This document shows, piece by piece, positions 55,332-62,761 of a DNA stretch of 64,000 nt. The stretch comes from Limisphaerales bacterium. Lineage in GTDB: Bacteria > Verrucomicrobiota > Verrucomicrobiia > Limisphaerales > UBA1100. Made by a program: the position numbers and the translations under genes. The stretch spans positions 40,944 through 104,943 of the forward strand of contig JACNJL010000023.1 of the NCBI GenBank assembly GCA_014382585.1, read 5' to 3'. A model generated the notes under the pieces. The model searched no databases, was not told the origin of the DNA, and saw only the letters and a list, made by a program, of their open reading frames with translations. Position 1 is the stretch's first letter, and each line of letters opens with the position of its first letter.

Positions 55332-56093
55332 CTATCCCTGCTGGACTTGTCGCTGTATGCTCACATCGGATTCCTCGCTGGTGAGGGTGAGGTAGGTTTC
55401 TTCCAGCACGGCCTTGCCGCTGCCGCTCATGGCGTGCAATTCTTCCTTGGTTCCCACGGCGACGAGCTTGCCCATGTGAATGATGCCGATGCGATCAGCG
55501 ACTTCTTCTGCCACGCTGATTTGGTGGGTAGAGAGAAACACCGTCATGCCTTCGGCGGCGCGTTCTTTCAAAACCTCTTTCAAAATATACTGGTGATGCG
55601 GGTCAAGCCCCACCATCGGTTCATCAAGCACAAACACTTCGGGCGCGTGCATCAGCGCCGAGACGATGGCGATGCGCTGGCGCGTGCCGTGCGAAAGGCT
55701 CTCGATGCTTTTTTGCAAATACGGCTCAAGGTTAAAACGCGGGATGAGTTCGCGCGTGCGTTCCTGAATCTGAGCTTCGTCCATATGAAAAAGCTGGCCG
55801 GTGAAACGCAGGAATTCCCACGGGGTGAGTTTGTCATATAGGAATGGAAAATCGGGGACGAACGCAAGGTGGCGGCGGACTTCGATGGGATCGGTTTGCA
55901 CGTCGATGCCGCACACGCGCACGGTGCCGGTGTTGGGTTTAATGAGGCCCACGAGCATTTTAATGGTGGTGGTTTTGCCGGCGGCGTTGGGGCCGAGCAC
56001 AGCGAAAAATTCGCCTTTCTTTACGGTGAGGCTCAAGTCGTCCACGGCGGTGAGTTCGCCGAATTGTTTCACCAGATTATTCAGTTCGATCAT
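55332..56093 (-). CDS. ABC transporter ATP-binding protein
   Basis: ATPase of 253 residues. Walker A is GPNAAGKTTT (residues 34-43), the Q-loop lies near FVPDFPFLYDKLT, the signature is LSHGTRQR (His in place of the second Gly), Walker B is VFVLDEPMVGLDP and the H-loop is LSTHQ. The layout is that of the CcmA/NatA exporter ATPase group and pairs with the adjacent ABC-2-type permease. Its start overlaps the stop of the upstream unknown gene by 4 nt. Confidence 0.92.
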   Translation of the reverse strand: MIELNNLVKQFGELTAVDDLSLTVKKGEFFAVLGPNAAGKTTTIKMLVGLIKPNTGTVRVCGIDVQTDPIEVRRHLAFVPDFPFLYDKLTPWEFLRFTGQLFHMDEAQIQERTRELIPRFNLEPYLQKSIESLSHGTRQRIAIVSALMHAPEVFVLDEPMVGLDPHHQYILKEVLKERAAEGMTVFLSTHQISVAEEVADRIGIIHMGKLVAVGTKEELHAMSGSGKAVLEETYLTLTSEESDVSIQRQVQQG

Positions 56094-56950
56094 GAAGTGC
56101 GACGGCGGGCGATGCCGTAATAATGAGTGTTGCGCAGTTCGTACCCTTGCGGCAGGCGCACGAGCAGGATTTCGCCTGTGGGGTTGATGTACACGCTGGC
56201 GGGCCAGCCTTTAACGGGCTCGAAGTCCACGCGGTACACTTTGATGTTTGACCGCACGCCGGGCAGGTGGTCGAGATGCGCCTTACGCGGGAGTTCAAAA
56301 TTGAAATCAAGCTGTGTGCCGAGGTTGGCCTCGTCGATTAGTTTATTGATGGCAAACATCGTGGTGATTGTGGTGAGCTTGCCCGTGCCGCGCAGCTCGA
56401 GCAGGGCCTTGGAAAATTTCCGAGGATCGCGAATGTCCTCCAACGGCATCTGAATTTGGTTGCTGTAATGATGAAGCTCAAGGCCGAGATTGAGCACCTG
56501 ATTGCTCGCGGTGGCGAGTGCACCGAGGTGCAGATCCGTAATGTTATGCTCATCGAGTTTGCGGAAATTAATCCGCACCGTTTGCCACGCGGAAGCGGCA
56601 TTCATTACCAGATTAACCCCAAACTTGACCTGGCCCTGATCGGTGCCGAGCAAGAACACGCCGTTGTCCACCTCCAGCTCATAGCTGTCGATCCGGGTGA
56701 TTTGGCCCTCCACTCGTGAAGTGTTTTTTGTGAGCACCTTGGGTTCCCAATCGAGGCTGCCCCACAACTGGCCAGACGGAGCGTGGACGATTTGCAAAAT
56801 TGAATCATCCGGCGCACGGCGCACCTTGTCCCACACCGTGGAAATTTCAACTGCCGCGCCGAGTTTTTGTCCGGCGTATTCCACACGCCACAGTTGCCAG
56901 GTCATGTACAACCAAAAACAGCCGAGCGTGACGAAAAGAAGGCGCTGCAT
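56090..56950 (-). CDS. Unknown protein with N-terminal membrane segment, ABC-exporter neighbour
   Basis: Protein of 286 residues, not recognised. A hydrophobic N-terminus (MQRLLFVTLGCFWLYMTWQLW) is either an uncleaved anchor or a signal peptide. The rest is soluble with mixed alpha/beta composition and a pattern of short hydrophobic strands; no known motif was seen. It overlaps the ATPase gene by 4 nt (ATGA) and lies 2 nt after the LysM lipoprotein gene, so it belongs to the same unit and may be a periplasmic accessory of the exporter. Confidence 0.65.
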   Translation of the reverse strand: MQRLLFVTLGCFWLYMTWQLWRVEYAGQKLGAAVEISTVWDKVRRAPDDSILQIVHAPSGQLWGSLDWEPKVLTKNTSRVEGQITRIDSYELEVDNGVFLLGTDQGQVKFGVNLVMNAASAWQTVRINFRKLDEHNITDLHLGALATASNQVLNLGLELHHYSNQIQMPLEDIRDPRKFSKALLELRGTGKLTTITTMFAINKLIDEANLGTQLDFNFELPRKAHLDHLPGVRSNIKVYRVDFEPVKGWPASVYINPTGEILLVRLPQGYELRNTHYYGIARRRTS

Positions 56951-56952
56951 CG

Positions 56953-57681
56953 TTATTGGCGCGGTGGAATTTTCAGTTCAGCGCCAATCTGCATTTTGGC
57001 CGGTTTGAGGCCGGGATTGGCCGCGAGCAGTTTGGGAACCGGGATGCCGTATTGGCGCGCGATGCTCGTGGGGTTGTCGCCGCGCTTCACTTTATGCGTG
57101 CGCATCGCCGTGGCGGGGCGCGGCGGGTTGGGCACGGGAATAACCCCCGGGCCAACCGGGCTGGGGCGCGGCAGCGCGGCCGTTGTGTTGGTGGCCGGCT
57201 GCGGATTTGGCGTGATCCCTTTGGAAAGCAACTGATGCTTCAATGCTGCGTTTTCCGCTGCCAACTGGTTGAGCTGCGCGCGCAGTGCCTGAATGGATTG
57301 ATTAGGCTTCGATTGTGGGTTGCCGAGAATTTCGCCGGCCAGATCGCTTTTTAGTCCTTCAATTTGCCCGAGCACATCCGTTTTGTTTTCCGCCTCAGGC
57401 TTGAGGGTGATGAAGCGTTGCAGGTGAAAAATCGCCGTGGCGGGATCGTCTTTGCGCGAAAGAAACAGCACGCCGAGTTCGTAATGCGCCGCCGCCGAGC
57501 GGGGGTTCGCCTCCAATGCTTTATAAAAGGATTTTTCCGCGCCGGCATAATCCTGCCGTGTGATCAGCCGCCGACCCGCCAAAAAGTGTGGCTCGCGGTC
57601 TTCCGTCGTACCGCTACCTTCGTCACTGCTGTCGCAGCCAAACAGTACGCCCGCCGCCAATACCATTGCCCAAAGTTTCAC
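56953..57681 (-). CDS. TPR- and LysM-containing lipoprotein
   Basis: Lipoprotein of 242 residues. The signal ends with a lipobox (VLFGC, Cys at residue 16). TPR-like helices follow (ITRQDYAGAEKSFYKALEANPRSAAAHYELGVLFLSRKDDPATAIFHLQRF region, about residues 35-95), then a linker with a short coiled coil (LRAQLNQLAAENAALKHQL), a Pro-rich stretch and a C-terminal LysM domain (HKVKRGDNPTSIARQYGIPVPKLLAANPGL). It likely binds peptidoglycan at the envelope. The 9-nt tandem repeat 57711-57753 is upstream of its start. Confidence 0.85.
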   Translation of the reverse strand: MKLWAMVLAAGVLFGCDSSDEGSGTTEDREPHFLAGRRLITRQDYAGAEKSFYKALEANPRSAAAHYELGVLFLSRKDDPATAIFHLQRFITLKPEAENKTDVLGQIEGLKSDLAGEILGNPQSKPNQSIQALRAQLNQLAAENAALKHQLLSKGITPNPQPATNTTAALPRPSPVGPGVIPVPNPPRPATAMRTHKVKRGDNPTSIARQYGIPVPKLLAANPGLKPAKMQIGAELKIPPRQ

Positions 57682-57710
57682 GCGCCCAATCTAACCGAAC
57701 TGGCCTGCGC

Positions 57711-57753
57711 TGGCAATGCTGGCAATGCTGGCAATGCTGGCAATGCTGGCAAT
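57711..57753. repeat. 9-nt tandem repeat (TGGCAATGC)n
   Basis: Four perfect TGGCAATGC units (57711-57746) plus a partial fifth (TGGCAAT, 57747-57753). It lies in the 92-bp gap between the LysM lipoprotein start and the stop of the upstream minus-strand membrane protein gene, so copy-number change could alter the lipoprotein leader. Confidence 0.9.
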
Positions 57754-57773
57754 TCCATTCACGCTTCGCATGC

Positions 57774-58709
57774 TTAATCTTCCGCCGAATCCTGAAATGG
57801 ATTGGACTCTTCCGGGTCAGAGAATTTGCTTTCGTCATCGTCCTGCTCCGTTTCGGAAGTTTCGTTTTCAAATGGATTGGGCCCGGTCGTTTCAATTTTT
57901 GGCAGGAAGAAGGGTGCAAAAAACAAATACCCCCAAGCAATCAGCGCCGCCACGGGCATCAGGATCAGCAGGCCCATCCAAGGCAACAACCCCAGCGCAT
58001 AGCACAAAACGCCCACTGCCAATAATAGCGCCGACGGCAATTGCGCCGCGGCTGCGAGTCGCCAGCCGCCGCCGGGAGGGCATTGGCGGTCTACGTAAAA
58101 TGCAACTGTGCGTGCGATCACGCCACCGCCCAAGCCCAGCGCCAACCAGCCGATCCACGCCAGTGCGCCCGCCGTCGCGCCCATTGCCAGTAATAGAAAT
58201 GGCCGGCGCGCGCCCCACCACGGGGCCAGTTCCTTGCGTTGTAATGGCAAATCGCCCGGCGCGTAGTCCAATTCAAAATAGCCGAACACTGAACCGAGCA
58301 GCCAATCCTCGTGGCGCAATTCCACTTGGATATCGGCGAGCTGGCCTTGGCGCGCGGTGCCTGCGGGATCGACGATGAGGCAGAAATAATTGTTGCGTCC
58401 CAGCTCAACGAGGTTGTCGTCGGGCCAAACGAGCGTGCCCTCGTGCCAGCCGGTTTTGGCGGGGAGTTGCTGCATTGCCGAATCCACCACGGGCGCCCAG
58501 TGCCGAGCAAGCACAAGCAGCACCGCGCCGCCCAGCGCCAGGGCCATCAGGAATTGCCAACCGAGCAGGCGTCCCCAACCGGTTTCGGCAAAGGAGGCCA
58601 CACCACTGAAGGTGACGGGAAAGCCTTTTGGAAGTGTGGGGGGCGAAGGCGCTGTGGATTCCGGCGAAGTTTCCTCCGGCGGTTCGCCATTGGACGGGGC
58701 CGGTTCCAT
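57774..58709 (-). CDS. Integral membrane protein, unknown
   Basis: Protein of 311 residues, not recognised. A Pro/Ser/Glu-rich N-terminus is followed by a membrane helix (LLGWQFLMALALGGAVLLVLARHW), a soluble domain (about 75-165), then three or four helices (FLLLAMGATAGALAWIGWLALGL, LPSALLLAVGVLCYAL, LLILMPVAALIAWGYLFF), and an acidic tail with repeated NPF (NPFENE, NPFQDS) near the C-terminus. The stop is 3 nt after the DUF-like gene upstream. No function assigned. Confidence 0.68.
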   Translation of the reverse strand: MEPAPSNGEPPEETSPESTAPSPPTLPKGFPVTFSGVASFAETGWGRLLGWQFLMALALGGAVLLVLARHWAPVVDSAMQQLPAKTGWHEGTLVWPDDNLVELGRNNYFCLIVDPAGTARQGQLADIQVELRHEDWLLGSVFGYFELDYAPGDLPLQRKELAPWWGARRPFLLLAMGATAGALAWIGWLALGLGGGVIARTVAFYVDRQCPPGGGWRLAAAAQLPSALLLAVGVLCYALGLLPWMGLLILMPVAALIAWGYLFFAPFFLPKIETTGPNPFENETSETEQDDDESKFSDPEESNPFQDSAED

Positions 58710-58712
58710 AAA

Positions 58713-59150
58713 TTAATTCTGTTCGCCGCCGTTATCGCCGCCGCCATTTTGATTTTGCGGCATCACCACCAGCGGCAGCGGATAGCGCAGCTTCAGTACA
58801 TCGTCGACGGTCACTTCCACGAAATACGTACCGGCTTCGGTGAATTCCACGCCTTGAAACATATGCACGTTCGTGCGCACCACGCCGGGATTTTCCATCG
58901 TAAACGCCAGCGTATTTTCGCGCACCACGGTGGATTGATCGGGCGCGAGCAGTTTGATCACTTCGTTGAATTCGCCCACGCCGGCGGTCCAGCGATTGAA
59001 GCACGCCAGCTTATTGGCCGCCACGGGCACCTGCGGCACCACGATTTGGTTCAGCACGCCGATCAGGAAAATGTTGCCGTTGGCTTCCTGTCGGACGTCC
59101 TCGCACATTAGCGAGCATTGGAGGTCGGGGAGTATTCTTGCGTCGGTCAT
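58713..59150 (-). CDS. Conserved hypothetical protein (DUF6941-like)
   Basis: Soluble protein of 145 residues. The opening ARILPDLQCSLMCEDVRQEANGNIFLIGVLNQIVVPQVP resembles the DUF6941-type family (a short beta-rich fold), from pattern memory only. The C-terminus has a Gly/Asn-rich tail. It sits 3 nt upstream of the membrane protein and 9 nt downstream of folD on the same strand. No function can be assigned. Confidence 0.62.
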   Translation of the reverse strand: MTDARILPDLQCSLMCEDVRQEANGNIFLIGVLNQIVVPQVPVAANKLACFNRWTAGVGEFNEVIKLLAPDQSTVVRENTLAFTMENPGVVRTNVHMFQGVEFTEAGTYFVEVTVDDVLKLRYPLPLVVMPQNQNGGGDNGGEQN

Positions 59151-59159
59151 TGTGTTAAA

Positions 59160-60074
59160 TTATTGGGTTTCTAGCTCAAGCCCAACCGCGCGAGCGGCGG
59201 CGCGGGCGGTGTTGCGCATGAGCAGCGCGATGGTCATCGGCCCCACGCCGCCGGGGTTGGGCGTGATGAGTCCGGCGATCGGTTGCACAGCGGCAAAGTC
59301 CACATCACCCACCAGCCGTGTGTCGTTCTTGGCGTCGGGATCGGGGACGCGGTTCACGCCCACATCGATGACGGTGGCCCCGGGTTTCACCATATCCGCT
59401 TTCACAAATTCGGCCACGCCGATGGCGGCGATCAAAATATCCGCGCGGCGGCAATGATCGGCGAGGTTGGCCGTGCGCGAGTGGCACAGCGTGACCGTGG
59501 CGTTGGCGTGCGCCGCCTTTTGGCAAAGGATTGCGGCCATCGGTTTGCCGACGATATTGCCGCGCCCGAGAATGACGACTTCCGCACTTTGGATGGGCAC
59601 GCCGCTGTGGATGAGCAGTTCGTGCACGCCGGCGGGGGTGCAGGGCACAAAGCCATCGGCGTCGCCCAGCAATAGTTTACCAACATTGACAGGATGAAAT
59701 CCGTCGACATCTTTATTAGGCGAAACGGCGGCAAAGATGGTGGCCTCGTTAATGGGCGGCGGCAGCGGCGCCTGCACGAGGATGCCGTGCACGGTGGGGT
59801 TGGCGTTGAGTTCGCTGATGAGTTTGAGCAACTCCTTTTCCGTCGTGTCCTCCGGCAGCACGTGGGTGGTGGATTGAATGCCAAGGCGGGCGCAGGTTTT
59901 TTCCTTCATCCCCACATACACGCGCGAGGCAGCATCCTCGCCCACGCGCACAAAGACGAGACCCGGCGGCGTGCCCTGCTCACTCAGGGCTTCAATTTGC
60001 CGCCGGGTTTCCCCGTGTATTTGCTCGGCGATGGCGCGGCCATCAATCCTGTTGTCGATGGCTTCGGTGCCCAC
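59160..60074 (-). CDS. folD: Bifunctional methylenetetrahydrofolate dehydrogenase/cyclohydrolase FolD
   Basis: Enzyme of 304 residues interconverting 5,10-methylene-, methenyl- and 10-formyl-tetrahydrofolate. Family marks: IDGRAIAEQIHGE, VGEDAASRVYVGMKEKTCARLGI with the active-site Lys, GILVQAPLPPPIN, KDVDGFHPVNVGKLLLG, VVILGRGNIVGKPMAAIL for NADP binding, and VIDVGVNR followed by LITPNPGGVGPMTIALLMRNT. The GTG at 60074 lies 1 nt after the upstream gene's TAA; the frame continues to 60257, but without FolD similarity. Confidence 0.95.
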   Translation of the reverse strand: MGTEAIDNRIDGRAIAEQIHGETRRQIEALSEQGTPPGLVFVRVGEDAASRVYVGMKEKTCARLGIQSTTHVLPEDTTEKELLKLISELNANPTVHGILVQAPLPPPINEATIFAAVSPNKDVDGFHPVNVGKLLLGDADGFVPCTPAGVHELLIHSGVPIQSAEVVILGRGNIVGKPMAAILCQKAAHANATVTLCHSRTANLADHCRRADILIAAIGVAEFVKADMVKPGATVIDVGVNRVPDPDAKNDTRLVGDVDFAAVQPIAGLITPNPGGVGPMTIALLMRNTARAAARAVGLELETQ

Positions 60075-60075
60075 G

Positions 60076-61545
60076 TTACTTTTTAGTGTCGTCCGTCGTT
60101 TTGAGGGACTTGATGAGAAGCACCGGCGTGTGCTGATTGCGGGCGTCCATTGCTTCCTGCCCGCTGACGAGGATGCGGCGGCCGAGAAGTTTTTCCATTT
60201 GCTTCTCCAACGCCGGATGTTTGGTGATGAGGAAGTTAATCGTCTTGCCGCTCTCAAGATGCTCGAGCACGTAGCGCGAGGGCGCGCTCAGGCTGAGCGT
60301 GCGATGCACGATGCCTTCGCGGGTAACGATGCGTATAGGCGCGCCGTTTTTGTCCATCACCGGTTTGCTGGGCGGGGGCAGGTTCGGGTTGGCCTTGGCC
60401 ACTTGCACCGGCTTGGCGGGCGCGGGCACAACGGGTTTCACGGGCACGATGGGTTTGAGGACCGCCGGCGTGATGGGCTTGGACGGTTTGGGGACGATAG
60501 CCACACCGCCGGGAGTGGTGCCACCGTCGGGATTGCCAAACGTTTTTGGATCAATCGTGATGGTCGTTTCGGCAGGCACTGCCGGTTTCGCGCCGGGAAC
60601 TGCGGGGGCAATGGTGCCGGGCTGCACGGGTACAGCAGGCACCGCGGGTTGGGCGCTTGGTTGCAGAGGATGAATGATTCCCGGTTGCAACGGCTGAATG
60701 ATTCCCGTCTGTGGTTGTGCGCCGGGCGCGGGTTGTACCTCGATAATATTGCCCACGTTGCCGTTGGCGCGTTTCACAAATTGCGAGGCCACGTACACGG
60801 AGCAATTGCCGGGCGCAAAGACTTCGAGCCACTTGCCTTTCTGCGCGCCGGTGAGGGCTACGTCCGTGCCTTGCATCAGCCGGCCAAGGACGGGGAACGC
60901 GTCACCTGCGCCGCCACGCACGTTGAGCCGATCAGGCTTTACGCTGGCGTAAGTGTGAGGGGAGGGTTTGCCATCATTGCCCACGATATTTACGATGCGT
61001 TGGTTGTGGAGAAAATCATGGTGCACCCACAAGCCGGCATCCTGGGGCACCTGCACGCGATACCATTTGCGCGGCTCACCGGCCTTGGGTGTGGCGAGGG
61101 TGATTTCCTCAAGAATATTGATCGGCTCATTTTGGCCGAACCGAAACACGAGCTGGCTGTGCACCGTGGCCTTGCCGCGGGCGCTGACGCGCGTGCCGGT
61201 GATGACGCCCAACCCAATGGAGGGGGTGGGCGCGGGGAGTTTCAATTCAATCAACGCGGGCTGGGCGGCGGGGGCCACAGCGGGCGGCGTGATAGCCGGA
61301 GGCACCACAGGGGGCGTGATGGCTGGCGGCACGAGTGGCACTGCCGGTGCAACGGCGGGCGGAATAATTTCCGGTGAGGGCGCGGGCACGGCCGGTGTGG
61401 GGACCGGTTGCGCGGGCGGTACGGGCTGGCGCGTGGGTGGCGCGCCCGGTCCGGCTGGGATGGGCGGCGCGGTTTGCGCGATGAGCAGGGTGGTGGCCGC
61501 GAGTGTGAGCGCGGGAGTTAATATACGGGGCAGGGTGGTTTTCAT
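60076..61545 (-). CDS. Secreted proline-rich protein with SH3-type domains
   Basis: Secreted protein of 489 residues with a signal peptide (MKTTLPRILTPALTLAATTLLIAQ). Residues ~25-95 are a Pro/Ala/Val-rich stretch with repeated PPAITPP and PPAVAP units; a second Pro-rich zone lies at ~270-400. Between them are two SH3-like domains (RVSARGKATVHSQLVFRF ... GLWVHHDFL and SVKPDRLNVRGGAGDAFPVLGRLMQG ... VYVASQFV). A C-terminal folded part (about 400-489) is unassigned. SH3 type 3 domains often bind cell wall. It abuts folD and overlaps the pseudouridine synthase by 1 nt. Confidence 0.78.
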   Translation of the reverse strand: MKTTLPRILTPALTLAATTLLIAQTAPPIPAGPGAPPTRQPVPPAQPVPTPAVPAPSPEIIPPAVAPAVPLVPPAITPPVVPPAITPPAVAPAAQPALIELKLPAPTPSIGLGVITGTRVSARGKATVHSQLVFRFGQNEPINILEEITLATPKAGEPRKWYRVQVPQDAGLWVHHDFLHNQRIVNIVGNDGKPSPHTYASVKPDRLNVRGGAGDAFPVLGRLMQGTDVALTGAQKGKWLEVFAPGNCSVYVASQFVKRANGNVGNIIEVQPAPGAQPQTGIIQPLQPGIIHPLQPSAQPAVPAVPVQPGTIAPAVPGAKPAVPAETTITIDPKTFGNPDGGTTPGGVAIVPKPSKPITPAVLKPIVPVKPVVPAPAKPVQVAKANPNLPPPSKPVMDKNGAPIRIVTREGIVHRTLSLSAPSRYVLEHLESGKTINFLITKHPALEKQMEKLLGRRILVSGQEAMDARNQHTPVLLIKSLKTTDDTKK

Positions 61546-62249
61546 CAGTTCCTCAACAAGGTTTGGATTTCAGTTTCTGTTAGTGTTCGCCATTTGCCGG
61601 GGGGCAACTCGCCTAATTTTATTTTTCCTATTTGCACCCGGGTTAGCCGGGTGACTTTTATTTTCTGTGTCGCAAACAATCGGCGCACCTCGCGGTTTTT
61701 GCCTTCGGTGAGTTCGATCCGCACGATGCTGCGTGCGCGGGTGCTACTCACCAAAGTCGCCTTGCGGGCCCGCAACAACTCGCCCGCGTCCTCTACGCCT
61801 TCGGTGAATTGCGCCAGCGCCGTTTGAGGCACGTTGGCTTTCACCTCCACCGTGTAGACCTTGGGCACGTTGTACCGCGGATGAGTCATCCGCAGTGCGA
61901 ACTCGCCGTCGTTTGTGGCAAAGATCAATCCTTCACTGTCGCGGTCCAGTCGGCCCACGGGTTTCAGGTCCCAGCCCGGCGGCAACAGGTCGCCCAAAAT
62001 AGGCCGCCCGCGCTCGTCTTTCCGGGTACACAAAACCCCTTTGGGTTTATGCACCGCGACATAGCGATGACTCAACGGTTGGATGGGTTTGCCGGAAACA
62101 GTCACCACGTCTTTCGCGGGATCCACTTGGGTTCCCAGCCGTGTGACCGGCCGGCCATTCACCTCCACGCGCCCAGCCAAAATGATCGCTTCGCTGGCAC
62201 GCCGCGAAGCGATCCCGGCTTGGGCCAAGAATTTTTGCAGGCGCACCAT
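61545..62249 (-). CDS. RsuA/RluB-family 23S/16S rRNA pseudouridine synthase
   Basis: Pseudouridine synthase of 234 residues. An N-terminal S4 domain (VRLQKFLAQAGIASRRASEAIILAGRVEVNG) is followed by the catalytic domain with VGRLDRDSEGLIFATNDGEF, containing the catalytic Asp in RLDRDSEG, and KTYLVEV-type PKVYTVEVKANV, plus the C-terminal GKNREVRRLF motif. RluB (position 2605 of 23S) is the most likely function but RsuA/RluE/RluF cannot be excluded. The ATG at 62249 is preferred over a TTG one codon upstream. Confidence 0.92.
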   Translation of the reverse strand: MVRLQKFLAQAGIASRRASEAIILAGRVEVNGRPVTRLGTQVDPAKDVVTVSGKPIQPLSHRYVAVHKPKGVLCTRKDERGRPILGDLLPPGWDLKPVGRLDRDSEGLIFATNDGEFALRMTHPRYNVPKVYTVEVKANVPQTALAQFTEGVEDAGELLRARKATLVSSTRARSIVRIELTEGKNREVRRLFATQKIKVTRLTRVQIGKIKLGELPPGKWRTLTETEIQTLLRN

Positions 62250-62355
62250 CAACTGTTCTCATTCAGGCACAGAACTTCCGTTCAGTGTCTCACCGTGGAA
62301 CAGATGCACCTCCGGGCGAAGGCCCGTGACATCGAAGCGAATCATTACGCGGCCG

Positions 62356-62511
62356 CTATTCGGAGGGCTTCGTCTTGCGAAGTCCCGCCACGCGGTCGCC
62401 CTCTTTCCATTGGCCGCGGTCCTTCAACAGTGCCACGCGCTCATAGCGCTTCAGCACGTTGCGCTTTGCGCCCAGTGTATTTGAAGATCGTAAACTGCGA
62501 TGTCGTGACAT
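62356..62511 (-). CDS. Small basic protein (Chlamydiae/Verrucomicrobia rRNA-associated type)
   Basis: Short gene of 51 residues. MSRHRSLRSSNTLGAKRNVL followed by KRYERVALLKDRGQWKEGDRV and AGLRKTKP matches the small basic protein family described in Chlamydiales and Verrucomicrobiae as rRNA-associated (the pattern MSxxxSLxxxxxLxxxRNVLxRxERIxxLxxxxxWxxGDxVxGLxKxK). About one third of residues are Lys or Arg. The start is supported by GAAGGA (minus strand) 8 nt upstream and a candidate promoter at 62593-62622. It supports the phylum assignment. It lies between the pseudouridine synthase and divergent cstA genes. Confidence 0.87.
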   Translation of the reverse strand: MSRHRSLRSSNTLGAKRNVLKRYERVALLKDRGQWKEGDRVAGLRKTKPSE

Positions 62512-62592
62512 AAATCTGTTCCTTCGTCACCTCGCTCAGCCAATTCGTGGCGCCTTTTCAGCACACCAGTCCTTGGCACGGGCGAGGCATTC

Positions 62593-62622
62593 TTTATAGT
62601 TGATCTCTTTCGCCAACGGCAA
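62593..62622 (-). promoter_or_regulatory. Candidate promoter of small basic protein gene
   Basis: Minus strand: TTGCCG (62622-62617) and TATAAA (62598-62593) with 18-bp spacing, giving a start point near 62586 and a leader of about 75 nt. Confidence 0.5.
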
Positions 62623-62696
62623 AAGTTAGTTACTAACACTGCTCACACCTGTTAACAACTGAATTTTTTAAAAAAATGCCCATTCGCTCACACGCA

Positions 62697-62725
62697 TTGC
62701 ATTTTTCGCAAAAACCCCCTAGTTT
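62697..62725 (+). promoter_or_regulatory. Weak candidate promoter of cstA
   Basis: TTGCAT (62697-62702) and TAGTTT (62720-62725) with 17-bp spacing, 37 bp upstream of the cstA ATG. The -10 match is moderate. Confidence 0.35.
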
Positions 62726-62761
62726 TCCGGCACGTTACTGCGCCCTCGGCGCGTCATAACT

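Noticed and set aside
59878..61377. 499-codon plus-strand open frame with GGRG/His-rich low complexity
   Set aside because: Antisense to folD and the proline-rich SH3 protein; the Gly/Arg/His repeats are the mirror of proline codons.
62253..62355. CGGGC-GAAG-GCCCG hairpin between the small basic protein and pseudouridine synthase genes as terminator
   Set aside because: No T-run follows on the minus strand; kept only as a possible mRNA structure.
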